Positions 23,551 to 32,326 of a stretch of 53,090 nucleotides of DNA are shown here, piece after piece. Both the position numbers and the translations under genes were made by a program. Every line of letters begins with the position of its first letter. Position 1 is the stretch's first letter. The notes under the pieces are model-generated. The model made no database searches and had not been told where the DNA came from. It was given only the letters and a program-made list of their open reading frames with translations. The DNA comes from JBQKLI01 sp012798975 (GTDB taxonomy: Bacteria; Bacillota; Clostridia; Tissierellales; Peptoniphilaceae): contig NZ_JBQKLI010000015.1 of the NCBI RefSeq assembly GCF_052116305.1, forward strand, positions 1 through 53,090, given 5' to 3'.

Positions 23551-24612
23551 TTATTTAGTTTCTTTATTAGAGGTTAATGCATTCCATTTGTCTAATATTT
23601 CAGTTCTTTGTGAACCAAATGTTGATAGATCTTGCTTGATCAACTTATCTTTTGGAAGACCTAAATCATAACCTTTAATATCAGGAACTACCATTTGTGC
23701 TCCGTCTTTACCGTCCAATCTAGCAATCATTTCCATAGCTTCAGGAGTAAACATGAAGTCTAAGAAAGCTTTTGCAATATCCGTGTTTTCGCTGCCTTTG
23801 AAAATAGCAATGCCTTCAGGAACCCAAGGAATTCCGTTTTCAGGATAGACAACGGTCAGATTGTTTTCTTCTGCAGCATCAAAGGCTGTTTTGTCTACAG
23901 GGATAATTCCAACTGCAAACTCGCCGGCAACGGTCTTTTCTTGCGGATCGCGACCACGCTTTCCGTAAAACGGTATATTTTCATTTAGTTTCTCTAAATA
24001 ATCCCAGCCTTCGTTGCCGTACATATCAAGAAGACCTTTTACAGCCGCATAATTTGTTCCAGAAATAGCGGGACTGCTCATAATGATTTCCCCTTTATAT
24101 TCTGGTTTAATGAGATCATCCCAAGATGCAGGTGCTGTCAGATTTTTTTGTGCTAAAACATCATTGTTGGCGATAAAGCCTACCACTGTAAGTCCTTTTG
24201 AATACCAGTATCCTTCAGGATCTTTGTATTCTGGAGCAACTTCCTCGGAACCTTTTGCAGTGTACTGTTCCAAAAGCCCGTCGGCCTTTGCCTGCATAAA
24301 AGAGTCCAAACCGCCGCCAAACCATAAGTCAGCCATAGGTTTTCCCCCTTCAGCTTTGACTCTGGATAAAACTTCCCCAGAACTCATAGACAAGAATTCA
24401 ACCTTAGCACCGGTTTCTTTTGTGAATGCATCAAACAACTCAGCGTACTCATCGCTTGTGGCAACCACATTCATCGTTTTCCCTTCAAACTGAGCGGACT
24501 GATTTGTTTCAGAAGCTTGTCCGTCAGAAGTTTCCTGAGTGCTATTGTTTCCGCAAGCCGAAATTGTAAACATCAGTGCGAAGATCAATAATAAACGTAC
24601 AAATTTTTTCAT
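23551..24612 (-). CDS. ABC transporter substrate-binding lipoprotein (Fe3+/2-AEP type)
   Basis: 353-aa extracellular solute-binding lipoprotein of the AfuA/FbpA-type family (COG1840). The signal peptide ends at ISAC (lipid-modified Cys20), followed by a polar linker (about 21-44). The family pattern is clear: FTKETGAKVEFLSMSSGEVL near 62, ADLWFGGGLDSF, GYWYSKGLTVVGFIAN and the late PWVPEGIAIFKGS. No tyrosine pair typical of ferric binding is obvious, so iron is not assured; 2-aminoethylphosphonate or phosphate sugars are alternatives. First gene of the operon; RBS AAGGAGG. Confidence 0.88.
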   Translation of the reverse strand: MKKFVRLLLIFALMFTISACGNNSTQETSDGQASETNQSAQFEGKTMNVVATSDEYAELFDAFTKETGAKVEFLSMSSGEVLSRVKAEGGKPMADLWFGGGLDSFMQAKADGLLEQYTAKGSEEVAPEYKDPEGYWYSKGLTVVGFIANNDVLAQKNLTAPASWDDLIKPEYKGEIIMSSPAISGTNYAAVKGLLDMYGNEGWDYLEKLNENIPFYGKRGRDPQEKTVAGEFAVGIIPVDKTAFDAAEENNLTVVYPENGIPWVPEGIAIFKGSENTDIAKAFLDFMFTPEAMEMIARLDGKDGAQMVVPDIKGYDLGLPKDKLIKQDLSTFGSQRTEILDKWNALTSNKETK

Positions 24613-24639
24613 AATATCCTCCTTATATCCTCTAGAATG

Positions 24640-24657
24640 CTATAAGTGTATCAAAAC
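24640..24657 (-). promoter_or_regulatory. Second copy of the 18-bp upstream motif
   Basis: CTATAAGTGTATCAAAAC, identical to 5145-5162, 28 nt upstream of the binding-protein start on the minus strand. It contains TGATACACT on the coding strand, a possible extended -10. Confidence 0.4.
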
Positions 24658-24884
24658 AAAGGATGGATTTCATTATGCAACTTGGTAAAATGAACAGAAA
24701 GAATATTTATCGTTATACAAATAAAACTATACCGATCGAGGAAAATCTGTTATACTATTGTTGTGATCTCTTTATCCTTTATCATTGTAGAATCATCTCT
24801 AGAGTAAGGGATGATTAAAAGTCTATTTACTTCAAGTGAATACAATAAGTATTCGATCATGGTTTGGGAAATAACAGAAGCTTA

Positions 24885-25090
24885 TAAAGCTTTTGTATTT
24901 CAATATTAGAAATGGAGACAAGCGCAGTTATAAAGAGGCTTTCAGCTATATTCAGATAGAGGAAGACTTTTACAAGGGTTGAGAGATAGTTTTCTTGAAG
25001 ATTTCTTATTGGAACTCCTCTTGCATCACTTTAAGGAAACTTCTCCAATTCATAACTGCGTTTTGCTTCTATTTCAATATTCCAGATCTC
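24885..25090 (+). ncRNA. Possible rod-shaped small RNA (6S-like), gene-free region
   Basis: In the 750-bp gap between divergent genes, two distant arms are complementary: AATATT-AGAAAT...GCGCAGTTAT (24902-24931) with ATAACTGCG...ATTTCAATATT (25052-25081). Inside them, ATAGAGGAAG (24956) pairs with the ACTCCTCTTG region (25014), leaving unpaired stretches on each side. A ~200-nt rod with a central bubble is what 6S RNA looks like in Firmicutes, but I cannot confirm a 6S consensus. No ORF fits. A terminator follows at 25115. The strand is inferred from that terminator. Confidence 0.35.
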
Positions 25091-25114
25091 CCCTCAATAC
25101 ATAGTAAAGGATAA

Positions 25115-25155
25115 GCAAAGACTCTCGTTGGGCTACGAGGGTCTTTGTTTTTTTG
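25115..25155 (+). terminator. Strong terminator in the 24.6-25.4 kb intergenic region
   Basis: CAAAGACTCTCGT pairs with ACGAGGGTCTTTG across TGGGCT, followed by eight T. No coding gene on the plus strand ends upstream within 4 kb, so it must end a non-coding transcript. Confidence 0.8.
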
Positions 25156-25366
25156 TCTTGTTCTAATAGATTAGAATTTGGTTTTCGGATTGCAGATTTT
25201 GTATCGTAAGCTATACAGACCCGGTGAAGAAGGGAGAGTTTTTAGCGTATTTATATACGATATAGTTAAGTATATAAAAGAACTGTTTTATTTTAAGCCC
25301 TAGTATCTGATATTATAGAAGGTAAGACATGTAAATTATAGAAAACGAACTTAAAGGAGACTTTCA

Positions 25367-26233
25367 ATGAAACTTATTAGATTTAAGGATAAACAGGGTA
25401 ATATCGCTATTGGGTTAGAAAAAGATGATTGCGTAGTGGATTTGAAGGAAATTCATTTAAGTAGACAATTTACAGACTTGAATGAGTTTATAGCAGAGCA
25501 TAATGAAGAAGATATCGAAACCCTTCAGGATTTTAACGGTTACAAGGAAGGGGAGCCCCTTGATGAGGTTGAGGTTTTAGCGCCTTTCAAAGCAACAGTT
25601 CATGATGTAATATGTGTGGGTCTTAACTATAAGGAACATATCGAAGAATCTCGAAGCTCTGCAGCAGAAAATGCAGTATATTTTTCGAAGCGTTCAGAAG
25701 TGATCTCTGGTCCGGAAGATGAAGTGCTTTTGGATTTAAAGGTTCAAAATTCGATGGATTATGAAGCAGAGCTTGCTATTGTTATCGGAAAAAGAGGTAA
25801 AAACATTTCCGAAGAAGATGCCTTGGATTATATATTTGGATTTACGATTTTGAATGATTTTACTGCGAGGGAGCTTCAACAGAAGCATGGCCAGTGGTTT
25901 AAGGGAAAAAGTCTGGACGGGTTTACGTCTATCGGACCTGCTGTCGTTTATAAAGGGGATTTTACCTTTCCATTAGAACTTGATATCGAGTCTCGGGTAA
26001 ATGGAGAAGCTCGCCAAGGGTCGAATACACGTTTGATGATAAGAGATATCGGAAGGCTGATTTACGAGCTTTCCCAAGGAGTTACTTTAGTGCCGGGGGA
26101 CATTATCGCTACAGGTACGCCAAAGGGTGTAGGGATGGGCTTTACTCCTCCTAAATATTTAAAAGCCGGAGATACTGTGGAATGCGAAATCGAAGGAATC
26201 GGCGTTTTAAGAAATACGATAGTATCGGAGTAG
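25367..26233 (+). CDS. Fumarylacetoacetate hydrolase family protein
   Basis: 288 aa with an N-terminal small domain (about 1-75) and a C-terminal FAH domain (COG0179). Metal/catalytic motifs: ICVGLNYKEHIEE (about 84-96), DYEAELAIVIGK (metal Glu/Asp), NDFTARELQ near 164, KSLDGFTSIGP, and the late PGDIIATGTPKGVG. Close relatives act on acylpyruvates, oxaloacetate (decarboxylase/tautomerase) or 2-keto-acids; which one is unclear. RBS AAAGGAGA. The AEC transporter downstream may carry the related dicarboxylate or keto-acid (inference). Confidence 0.9.
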   Translation: MKLIRFKDKQGNIAIGLEKDDCVVDLKEIHLSRQFTDLNEFIAEHNEEDIETLQDFNGYKEGEPLDEVEVLAPFKATVHDVICVGLNYKEHIEESRSSAAENAVYFSKRSEVISGPEDEVLLDLKVQNSMDYEAELAIVIGKRGKNISEEDALDYIFGFTILNDFTARELQQKHGQWFKGKSLDGFTSIGPAVVYKGDFTFPLELDIESRVNGEARQGSNTRLMIRDIGRLIYELSQGVTLVPGDIIATGTPKGVGMGFTPPKYLKAGDTVECEIEGIGVLRNTIVSE

Positions 26234-26281
26234 ATAAAAGGGAATGAGGCTTAGATAGAGAACTTTTTTCGAATAATAGAT

Positions 26282-27199
26282 ATGATTTTACCTGTATTTA
26301 TTATTATGGGTATTGGTTTTCTAGGAAAAAAGGCAAGGTTGTTTTCGGAATCTTTTTTAATGAGCGCAAGCCGATTAGTATTCAATGTTTTTTTGCCGAT
26401 CAATCTCTTTATGAATATTTATAATGCCGAGGGGATAGAGCAGGTAGAGTTGCCTTTGGTCTTATATTGTATTTCAGCTCTTATAGGGATCGTCATTGTT
26501 TTTTATCTTATCTATCGTAAAATGGGTTTTCCTTTAGAAGAACGGGCGATCATGATTCAGGCCTTATCCCGATCGAATATTGTGCTTTTTGGTTTATCTC
26601 TTGCAGGAAATTATTTTAATGCGGAAGCTTTAGCCCTTATTAGTATTTATATCGGGATAATATCTGCCTTTTCAAATGGCTTCTCGGTGCTGATCTATGA
26701 GGTGCTTTTAGGCGGGGAGAGAGGGTTTGATATTTTTCGAATTGTAAAGGCAGTTTTAAAGAATGCGGTTTTTATAGCAGCTCTTGCCGGGATTTTCGTA
26801 AATATAAGCGGAGCAGATCTTTATAAGCCTTTATGGACTGCCGGCAATGATCTGGCAGGGATTGCATCGCCTTTGGGTTTGATCTGCATAGGCGGGACGT
26901 TGAATTTCGATTCGCAAGAAGGCGAACGAAGGGCTCTTTGGACAACGGTTGTGTCCAAGGCGGTTATTATTCCCGTTGTGATGCTGAGTCTTTTCGTTTC
27001 TATAGGGGTAAGAGGCCCGGAGCTTTTTGTAATGATGATTATATTTGCAGCACCCGTTGCAGTAACGACTCATGCTATGAGTGTAATATATACTTCAAAA
27101 TGCGAGCTCTGCGGAAAAATCATCGTCTACACGACCCTTTTAAATTCTCTTACGATATTTTTGTCTATGTATCTGTTAACAACTATGGGTTTACTATAG
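26282..27199 (+). CDS. AEC family (auxin efflux carrier-like) transporter
   Basis: About ten-helix membrane carrier of 305 aa or slightly more (COG0679); bacterial members such as MleP transport malate and other organic acids. FIIMGIGFLGKKARLFSE opens the protein and the mid-protein EERAIMIQALSRSNIVLFGL and C-terminal APVAVTTHAMS are typical. ATG 26282 has no ribosome site and clips the first half-helix. Nine codons upstream in frame, ATA 26255 follows GAGG by 5 nt and would begin (M)ENFFRIIDMILPVF, the normal N-terminus of the family, so either AUA initiates or the start codon was lost. Adjacent to the FAH gene. Confidence 0.85.
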   Translation: MILPVFIIMGIGFLGKKARLFSESFLMSASRLVFNVFLPINLFMNIYNAEGIEQVELPLVLYCISALIGIVIVFYLIYRKMGFPLEERAIMIQALSRSNIVLFGLSLAGNYFNAEALALISIYIGIISAFSNGFSVLIYEVLLGGERGFDIFRIVKAVLKNAVFIAALAGIFVNISGADLYKPLWTAGNDLAGIASPLGLICIGGTLNFDSQEGERRALWTTVVSKAVIIPVVMLSLFVSIGVRGPELFVMMIIFAAPVAVTTHAMSVIYTSKCELCGKIIVYTTLLNSLTIFLSMYLLTTMGLL

Positions 27200-27296
27200 G
27201 ATCCAGCTTTTTTCGGGAATTTATTGATCCTTGAGGAAAAGAGGGTTAAAATAATAATAGCAATTTATTTTATAAACTAACATACGGAGGAATAAC

Positions 27297-27926
27297 ATGA
27301 GTACTGTAACGATATTTGATCACCCGCTAATAAAGCACAAGCTGACTTTAATCAGGGATAAAAACACAGGGAACAAAGAGTTTCGCCATTTAATAGAGGA
27401 AGTAGCTACTTTAATGGCCTATGAAGCGACAAGGGATCTTCCTTGTGTAGAAATTGAAGTAGAAACACCTCTTGGAAAGACAATAGGCTATCAAATCAGT
27501 GGAAAGAAACTTGGAATTGTGCCGGTTCTTCGAGCGGGTCTTGGCATGGTGGATGGAATTTTAAATGTTATACCAGCAGCGAAAGTAGGCCATGTAGGCT
27601 TATATCGCGATCCGGAAACATTACAGCCAGTTGAGTATTACTGTAAGTTGCCGAAAGATGCTTCTGAGCGTATGATCTTTGTATTAGATCCGATGCTTGC
27701 AACAGGAGGTTCAGCATCTGCGGCAATTCAGTTCTTAAAGGATAGAGGCGTTACAAATATTAAATTCCTTTGTATTATAGCGAGTCCTGAGGGAGTGGAA
27801 GTGCTTCAAAGAGAGCATCCGGATGTGGATATTTATGTAGCTGCATTAGACGAAGGGCTAAACGATCACGCTTATATTGTTCCTGGATTAGGAGATGCAG
27901 GAGATCGTCTGTTTGGTACGAAGTAG
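27297..27926 (+). CDS. upp: Uracil phosphoribosyltransferase
   Basis: 209-aa pyrimidine salvage enzyme, uracil + PRPP to UMP. Hallmarks: DHPLIKHKLTLIRDKNTGNKEF near the N-terminus (in two parts around the conserved KHKL), PVLRAGLGMVDG near 81, LDPMLATGGSA (PRPP loop, about 130), and the C-terminal DEGLNDHAYIVPGLGDAGDRLFGT uracil site. RBS ACGGAGGA. Its final AAG TAG forms the left border of repeat A3. Confidence 0.97.
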   Translation: MSTVTIFDHPLIKHKLTLIRDKNTGNKEFRHLIEEVATLMAYEATRDLPCVEIEVETPLGKTIGYQISGKKLGIVPVLRAGLGMVDGILNVIPAAKVGHVGLYRDPETLQPVEYYCKLPKDASERMIFVLDPMLATGGSASAAIQFLKDRGVTNIKFLCIIASPEGVEVLQREHPDVDIYVAALDEGLNDHAYIVPGLGDAGDRLFGTK

Positions 27927-28288
27927 GGGAAAGATAGGCGGGATTGCTATCGCAACCCAGGCAGGATCCCTAACGGGACCTAGGCTTTAGGCAGGACCGC
28001 TTTGCGGCCTAGGGAAAGGATAGAGGAAAGATAGCGGGTTTTTCTCTTCTTTAGATATCGATTACTATAGCGAGGTTTTGGTAGGAAATAGTTATAGTGA
28101 TAAATATTTAGAGAAACGAACAAAACGAACGCCTAGTCCGGTATAAAATTTTAGATAAAAAAGAATCCTGTTTTTTTAACAGGATTCTTTTTTTGTTTTC
28201 TATAAAATTTTTTGAGCTTTAGCGAAAAAATATACTTTCCCTATACCCTAAAACCTATAACCTATTCCCTACTCCCTACAATGTACAA
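27920..28288. repeat. Mosaic repeat A3 (short copy)
   Basis: Third, abbreviated copy of the A element, between upp (plus) and the DUF169 gene (minus), which converge on it. It starts CGAAGTAGGGGAAAGATAGG, supplying the upp stop, then holds three mini-hairpins with different stems (TTGC/GCAA at 27941, TCCC/GGGA at 27964, CCGC/GCGG at 27995), an AT-rich centre, the terminator 28157-28194, a TTTTTGAGCTTTAGCG box at 28207 and a CCTA tract (28235-28280). The right-hand hairpin array of A1/A2 is missing. Confidence 0.8.
28157..28194. terminator. Bidirectional terminator inside repeat A3
   Basis: AAAAAAGAATCCTG pairs with CAGGATTCTTTTTT. The stem sequence is unrelated to those in A1 and A2 although its position in the element is the same. 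Serves upp and the DUF169 gene. Confidence 0.85.
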
Positions 28289-28289
28289 C

Positions 28290-29093
28290 TTATTCTACGT
28301 CGATTTTTCCGCCTGTATAAGAACCGTCATCGTAGTTTTCGTTGAATTTTAATTCGTCGGAAGAAAGTCCTCGTTCTTCCAGTCTTTCTTTGATAGCTTC
28401 TTTGTTTTTGTTTCTTTCGAATGGATTAATCGTTTCTTTTATTCCATCAACAATCTCGTACCATTTTTTAAATGGAATGCCTATACCGATTTCGCTTGGC
28501 ACCCAGTCAGCTACCAGTCTTGTTCCTGGACATAATAATGAGATGTTGATATCTTCGCTGTTATAAGGATAAGTTGTTAGATCTTGGCATACTGCCTGAA
28601 GACCTACTGTTCTTAAGTTTGTAGTATATCCGTTGTGATAACCGTGTCCTTGGATGATACGCATTACATTGTAAGAACTTCCTACTACGATGACAACATC
28701 CGGTTCTGTATCATAGTTTTCAAGAGGCATTACAGCGATACCGTAAGGTCTCTCTTTCATAAACATCATGTCGTCGTTTATTTTTTTAGACGTTTCCACG
28801 TCTTTATAAATACCTTTTTTAAATCTTCCTTTTCCGCTGGCAATCGGATCGGGAACGTCTGTGAAATTAAGAGCGAAGGCGCCGTTTGGACAGCCTTGGT
28901 TTTCTTTTGTCAGTTTCATAGACTGGCCTTTGCTGGCAAGCTGTACGGAGTTGCAGTATGTTACTTTACGATCTCTTTGATCTACTTCGAAGTTGTCGAA
29001 GGACTCTTTATCGAAGAAGAATTTCACTCCGACTGGTTTACGATCTAAATCAAGATAAGATTCGATTTGTGATACACTTTCTTTAATGTTCAT
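28290..29093 (-). CDS. DUF169 family protein
   Basis: 267-aa cytoplasmic protein of unknown function in the DUF169 family (COG2043), common in anaerobes and methanogens. Four cysteines in conserved contexts are visible (VTYCNSVQLA, NQGCPNGAFAL, AVCQDLTTYPY, LLCPGTRLVADWV), and the tail after about 225 is charged. Metal or cluster binding is possible but unproven. ATG 29093 has the ribosome site AAAGGGGGA; the longer frame starting at 29186 has none. It sits alone, beside the glycine reductase operon but separated from it by repeat B2 and a terminator. Confidence 0.85.
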   Translation of the reverse strand: MNIKESVSQIESYLDLDRKPVGVKFFFDKESFDNFEVDQRDRKVTYCNSVQLASKGQSMKLTKENQGCPNGAFALNFTDVPDPIASGKGRFKKGIYKDVETSKKINDDMMFMKERPYGIAVMPLENYDTEPDVVIVVGSSYNVMRIIQGHGYHNGYTTNLRTVGLQAVCQDLTTYPYNSEDINISLLCPGTRLVADWVPSEIGIGIPFKKWYEIVDGIKETINPFERNKNKEAIKERLEERGLSSDELKFNENYDDGSYTGGKIDVE

Positions 29094-29258
29094 ACAATAG
29101 ATCCCCCTTTTTATTTTAGAGCTGTTCTGATCTGCTTTGATTATATCAATAATAGGATAAGACATGCGAGATGTATATAAATGCATATCAGCTAGAAATA
29201 GCTGTAAATAGGAATGAGGGGGAAGTAAAAGAAGGTAAAAAAAAGTAAAAGAAAGTGT

Positions 29259-29426
29259 AGCCGATCGTTTCTAGCTAATCACGGGAAAATATCGTGATTA
29301 GGAAACGAGTGGCATGAGACCTGCACCCAAATCAAAATACCTGATTTGGGCTAGGGCTTCAGAGTATGATAGAGGGGAGAGGGGAGAGGGGAGTTGAGGA
29401 AGAAACATGAGGCTTGTTTCTTTGGG
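29259..29426 (+). repeat. Structured repeat B2 (shortened)
   Basis: Second copy of the B element. CGTTTC/GAAACG and the inner CTAATCACG/CGTGATTAG are perfect here, then the copy jumps straight to CCAAATCA/TGATTTGG, so the second and third hairpins of B1 are deleted. A GGGGAGAGGGGAGAGGGGAG tract and the AAGAAACA/TGTTTCTT stem end it. Same plus-strand orientation as B1 and B3. It fills the gap between the DUF169 promoter region and the grd terminator. Confidence 0.8.
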
Positions 29427-29522
29427 ATAAGAGAATACTAGAAAACTGCTTAAAAAAAGTGGAGAACTCAAATGAAAGAGGAAGGGAAGGAATTTATAGG
29501 TATAGTTTAGTATGGGCTGCAA

Positions 29523-29561
29523 TAAAAAAAGGCCTATATTTTTAATATATGGCCTTTTTTA
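29523..29561 (-). terminator. Terminator of the glycine reductase operon
   Basis: On both strands GGCC(T)ATAT pairs with ATAT(A)TGGCC, flanked by A7 and T7. It lies 11-49 nt beyond the grdD stop codon on the minus strand. Confidence 0.85.
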
Positions 29562-29571
29562 GAGGGTATTT

Positions 29572-30714
29572 TTATAAGAAATCTTCTTTTTCAAGAATTT
29601 CTGTTGCATTTAGTACATTGGCTTCGCTGACCATTACGATAGGTCCGGTACAGCCCATGCCGCTTTCAGCATAAATTTTATTTTTCCATAGAGCTTGCAC
29701 AGCATCATCTAAATCAAGAATATCAATTCCTGAGATAGAGCCTGTTACGACTTCTTTGGGAGGTGCTTCTGCTTCAGCTGCTTCTTCTGATGCTGGTTTT
29801 TTTGTGTTTAAAGAATCAATAACGGCATCGTAGCAATGTGAATTTACTTCTGTATATTCTTTTTGAACTTTGTCTTTGATGTTTCCTAAAACAAGATCAT
29901 ACGCGTATTTAATCGCATTGGCAATAACTGGAGCGCCAGAGGCTCTTGAAATGATTAGGACAGTACGATTGTATCCTTCTCCGATTCCAGGGCCATAACC
30001 ATAGCCTACAGATTCGTAGCTTCCGCCGGTAGTAAAGGCAGAGAACATTTTCATTAGGATATTTCCAGTTAAAGAGTCTGTTACACAGACATCTGGAACG
30101 CCTTGCAATACGTCGTTTCCTCTAAGGACAGCTCCGCCGTCGCTTCTTTTGGACTCTGTATATTCAAATTCATATCCGTTGGCCCTCAGGTTGTTAAGGG
30201 CTTTTTCTACTTGTCGGGCACCGTCTACATTTAAGATTCCAACAGTAGGGTTTTCTTTTCCTAAAGCTTTCGCCACAGTAATACCGGCTACAGTATTTCT
30301 TACCATGCTTTCCACTCTATTCATAGAGCTTGAGCCTGTTGTGGTAGCGATAAGCATTTCTTTTCCGATACCTGGGGTAACAACTCTTCCTATAGTCGAA
30401 ACGCCGATAGGGAAGTTGTAGTGCATAGTAATGCAGGCATCTAGATACTTGGAATCCAATAATTCTTCCATTTTCTTGTGAGCAGCTTCATCATCATCTG
30501 CTTCAACCAGTTCAAATTCTGTATCTGCTTTTGGGCCTATCAGGACAATGTCATAATGAGGAGACTTGGCTAAAGATGCTGCTTCCAGCATGTTTTCAAC
30601 GCCATGTTCGCTTCCTGAGATTGTCAAACCGATCTTCGGTTTTTTAGCAAAAGAACCGCTTTCGATACCATCTGCTATTTCCAATAGGGCTTCTGCAATA
30701 ATATTTTTTGACAT
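29572..30714 (-). CDS. grdD: Glycine reductase complex component C subunit alpha GrdD
   Basis: 380-aa subunit, PlsX/phosphate-acyltransferase-like, that converts the carboxymethyl-selenoether-derived acetyl thioester on protein C to acetyl phosphate, later used for ATP by acetate kinase. Cys94 (DACITMHYN) and Cys355 (GMGCTGPIV) correspond in position to Cys98 and Cys359 of the Peptoclostridium acidaminophilum protein. An Ala/Glu-rich linker (about 300-320) separates the C-terminal Cys355 domain. Last gene of the operon, 10 nt after grdC. Confidence 0.95.
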   Translation of the reverse strand: MSKNIIAEALLEIADGIESGSFAKKPKIGLTISGSEHGVENMLEAASLAKSPHYDIVLIGPKADTEFELVEADDDEAAHKKMEELLDSKYLDACITMHYNFPIGVSTIGRVVTPGIGKEMLIATTTGSSSMNRVESMVRNTVAGITVAKALGKENPTVGILNVDGARQVEKALNNLRANGYEFEYTESKRSDGGAVLRGNDVLQGVPDVCVTDSLTGNILMKMFSAFTTGGSYESVGYGYGPGIGEGYNRTVLIISRASGAPVIANAIKYAYDLVLGNIKDKVQKEYTEVNSHCYDAVIDSLNTKKPASEEAAEAEAPPKEVVTGSISGIDILDLDDAVQALWKNKIYAESGMGCTGPIVMVSEANVLNATEILEKEDFL

Positions 30715-30724
30715 ATTATAACCT

Positions 30725-32260
30725 CTATTCTTGAACCATGTTTTCAGCTAATTCTCTTAAAGATTCACCTATAATTTTCTTGATTTCTTCTTTTGAAACG
30801 CCAGATCCTTCTTCAGCTGTGCTTCCATCGTTTCTTTCGCAGATTAAGGAAACACCGTCAAATAAGTTTGTCATTCTTCCTAAGAATAAGCTTCCTTTTC
30901 CAACAAGCATAGCTCTGTTTTTGTCGCCTGTAGTCATGTCATCAATCATAAATCCAACATAAGGCACTCCGGATGGAATATGTCCTTGGGTAGGAGCCCA
31001 GCCTGGAATTCCCTTTGCATCAATAAGATTTTTTAATTCTTTCTTTTCAATATCGCCGCGTTTTACAGCAAGAGCTGCAATCATTTTATAGTTGGCTTCA
31101 GGAACATTTCCAGCTCCTGCAGGTACTGTAATATCAGGGTTCTGCATTTCAACAGAATAGGTATCTACATCTGTAATTTTTAATCCGGCTTTGTCCAGTC
31201 CGTCGGTAATAAGGGAAGTCATAACAGCTTGAGGAGAAGATCCTGTTCCTACATTGTGCTTTCCTGTGATATCGGTACGGATGATTGGGCTTTCACCGTC
31301 GTTTTCAGATACAAGTACTGCAAAAGCGCCTAATACATCTTCAAGTACTGGAAGATCTTTTTTTACATGGTCTTTCGCATTCATGCCAAGTTTTGCAGTA
31401 GCACCGCCGGCTACAACTAATACGTTTTTGTAAACGCCTGCTTTTACAAGGGCTGCTGCATGGATAAGAGAGTGTAAAGGCGCCGCACAGAATCCTCTCG
31501 TATCGGATCCAGAAGCATTGGTAAGATCTACCATTTCTGCGATGGATTTTGCAAAGTTTCCGCCGCCTCTTTGGTTCATATCTCCGCAGGCTTCTTCTGA
31601 ACATTCTATAACATAATCTATTTCGTCTTTATCAACAGAGGTAGTTCTTAGTAATGCAATGGCTGCTAAAACACCGGAAGCTTTTACGACAAGGTTTTCA
31701 AAGATGGTGTGAGCATTTAAGTTCACATCGACATCATGGGCTTGCTTTACAATACCCACTAATTTTCCGTCTTGGTAAAGCCCTTCTGCTTTGTGTTCGT
31801 CTAGTAAGTGTTTGTCGCCTTCTACATCATAAGGTTTAACTTTCGCGAAACGATCTGCTAATTCAGGATAGTTTTTTTCGATTTTAGGTTTTATTTCGTT
31901 TATAAATTCTTCTGTTAATTCTACTAATTCAAAAGAATCACAGATTTTCATAGCTGCTATAAATTCGTCTTGAGGAGTAATTTCTCCGAATTTTCCTTTT
32001 CTTTCGCCTTTATATTCCTGTTTGCACCAAGGCATTTCATAATTCTTTAATTCTTCAGGTCGTGCGTTTCCAATATATACTTGGTTTGGTAAATAGTTGA
32101 CAACATCTTCATAAGATCTAATGTGTTTATCGATTTCTTTTAAGAAGTCTGAATCGGGGTTTACGATTCTTTCAGTTGAACAAGTTGTTCCATTTTGAAC
32201 GATCATATCCGGTGTGTGAACAAGCACGTATCCGGCGTTTTTCATAACAGGGAATGACAT
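30725..32260 (-). CDS. grdC: Glycine reductase complex component C subunit beta GrdC
   Basis: 511-aa subunit with a FabH/thiolase-like fold that pairs with GrdD to form protein C. The N-terminus MKNAGYVLVHTPDMIVQNGTT (broken after 20) is typical; the condensing-enzyme-like core includes GFCAAPLHSLIHAAALVKAG near 255, a cysteine at the expected active-site position, and PAGAGNVPEANYKM near 380. It lies 66 nt after grdB, the interval holding a strong hairpin. RBS TGGAGG. Confidence 0.95.
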   Translation of the reverse strand: MSFPVMKNAGYVLVHTPDMIVQNGTTCSTERIVNPDSDFLKEIDKHIRSYEDVVNYLPNQVYIGNARPEELKNYEMPWCKQEYKGERKGKFGEITPQDEFIAAMKICDSFELVELTEEFINEIKPKIEKNYPELADRFAKVKPYDVEGDKHLLDEHKAEGLYQDGKLVGIVKQAHDVDVNLNAHTIFENLVVKASGVLAAIALLRTTSVDKDEIDYVIECSEEACGDMNQRGGGNFAKSIAEMVDLTNASGSDTRGFCAAPLHSLIHAAALVKAGVYKNVLVVAGGATAKLGMNAKDHVKKDLPVLEDVLGAFAVLVSENDGESPIIRTDITGKHNVGTGSSPQAVMTSLITDGLDKAGLKITDVDTYSVEMQNPDITVPAGAGNVPEANYKMIAALAVKRGDIEKKELKNLIDAKGIPGWAPTQGHIPSGVPYVGFMIDDMTTGDKNRAMLVGKGSLFLGRMTNLFDGVSLICERNDGSTAEEGSGVSKEEIKKIIGESLRELAENMVQE

Positions 32261-32280
32261 AAAAAACCTCCATTTTTTAT

Positions 32281-32314
32281 AATTGTGGATTCTGGCTAAT
32301 CAGAATCCACAGTT
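32281..32314 (-). other. Intercistronic hairpin between grdB and grdC
   Basis: TGTGGATTCTG pairs perfectly (11 bp) with CAGAATCCACA across GCTAAT. No T run follows on the coding strand, so it is unlikely to be a terminator; mRNA processing or segmental stabilisation is more likely. Confidence 0.6.
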
Positions 32315-32326
32315 ATTTTCTAAATG

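Noticed and set aside
24780..25155. RNase P RNA, tmRNA or SRP RNA in the 24.6-25.4 kb gap
   Set aside because: None of the conserved strings of these RNAs that I know could be found; only a 6S-like outline remains.
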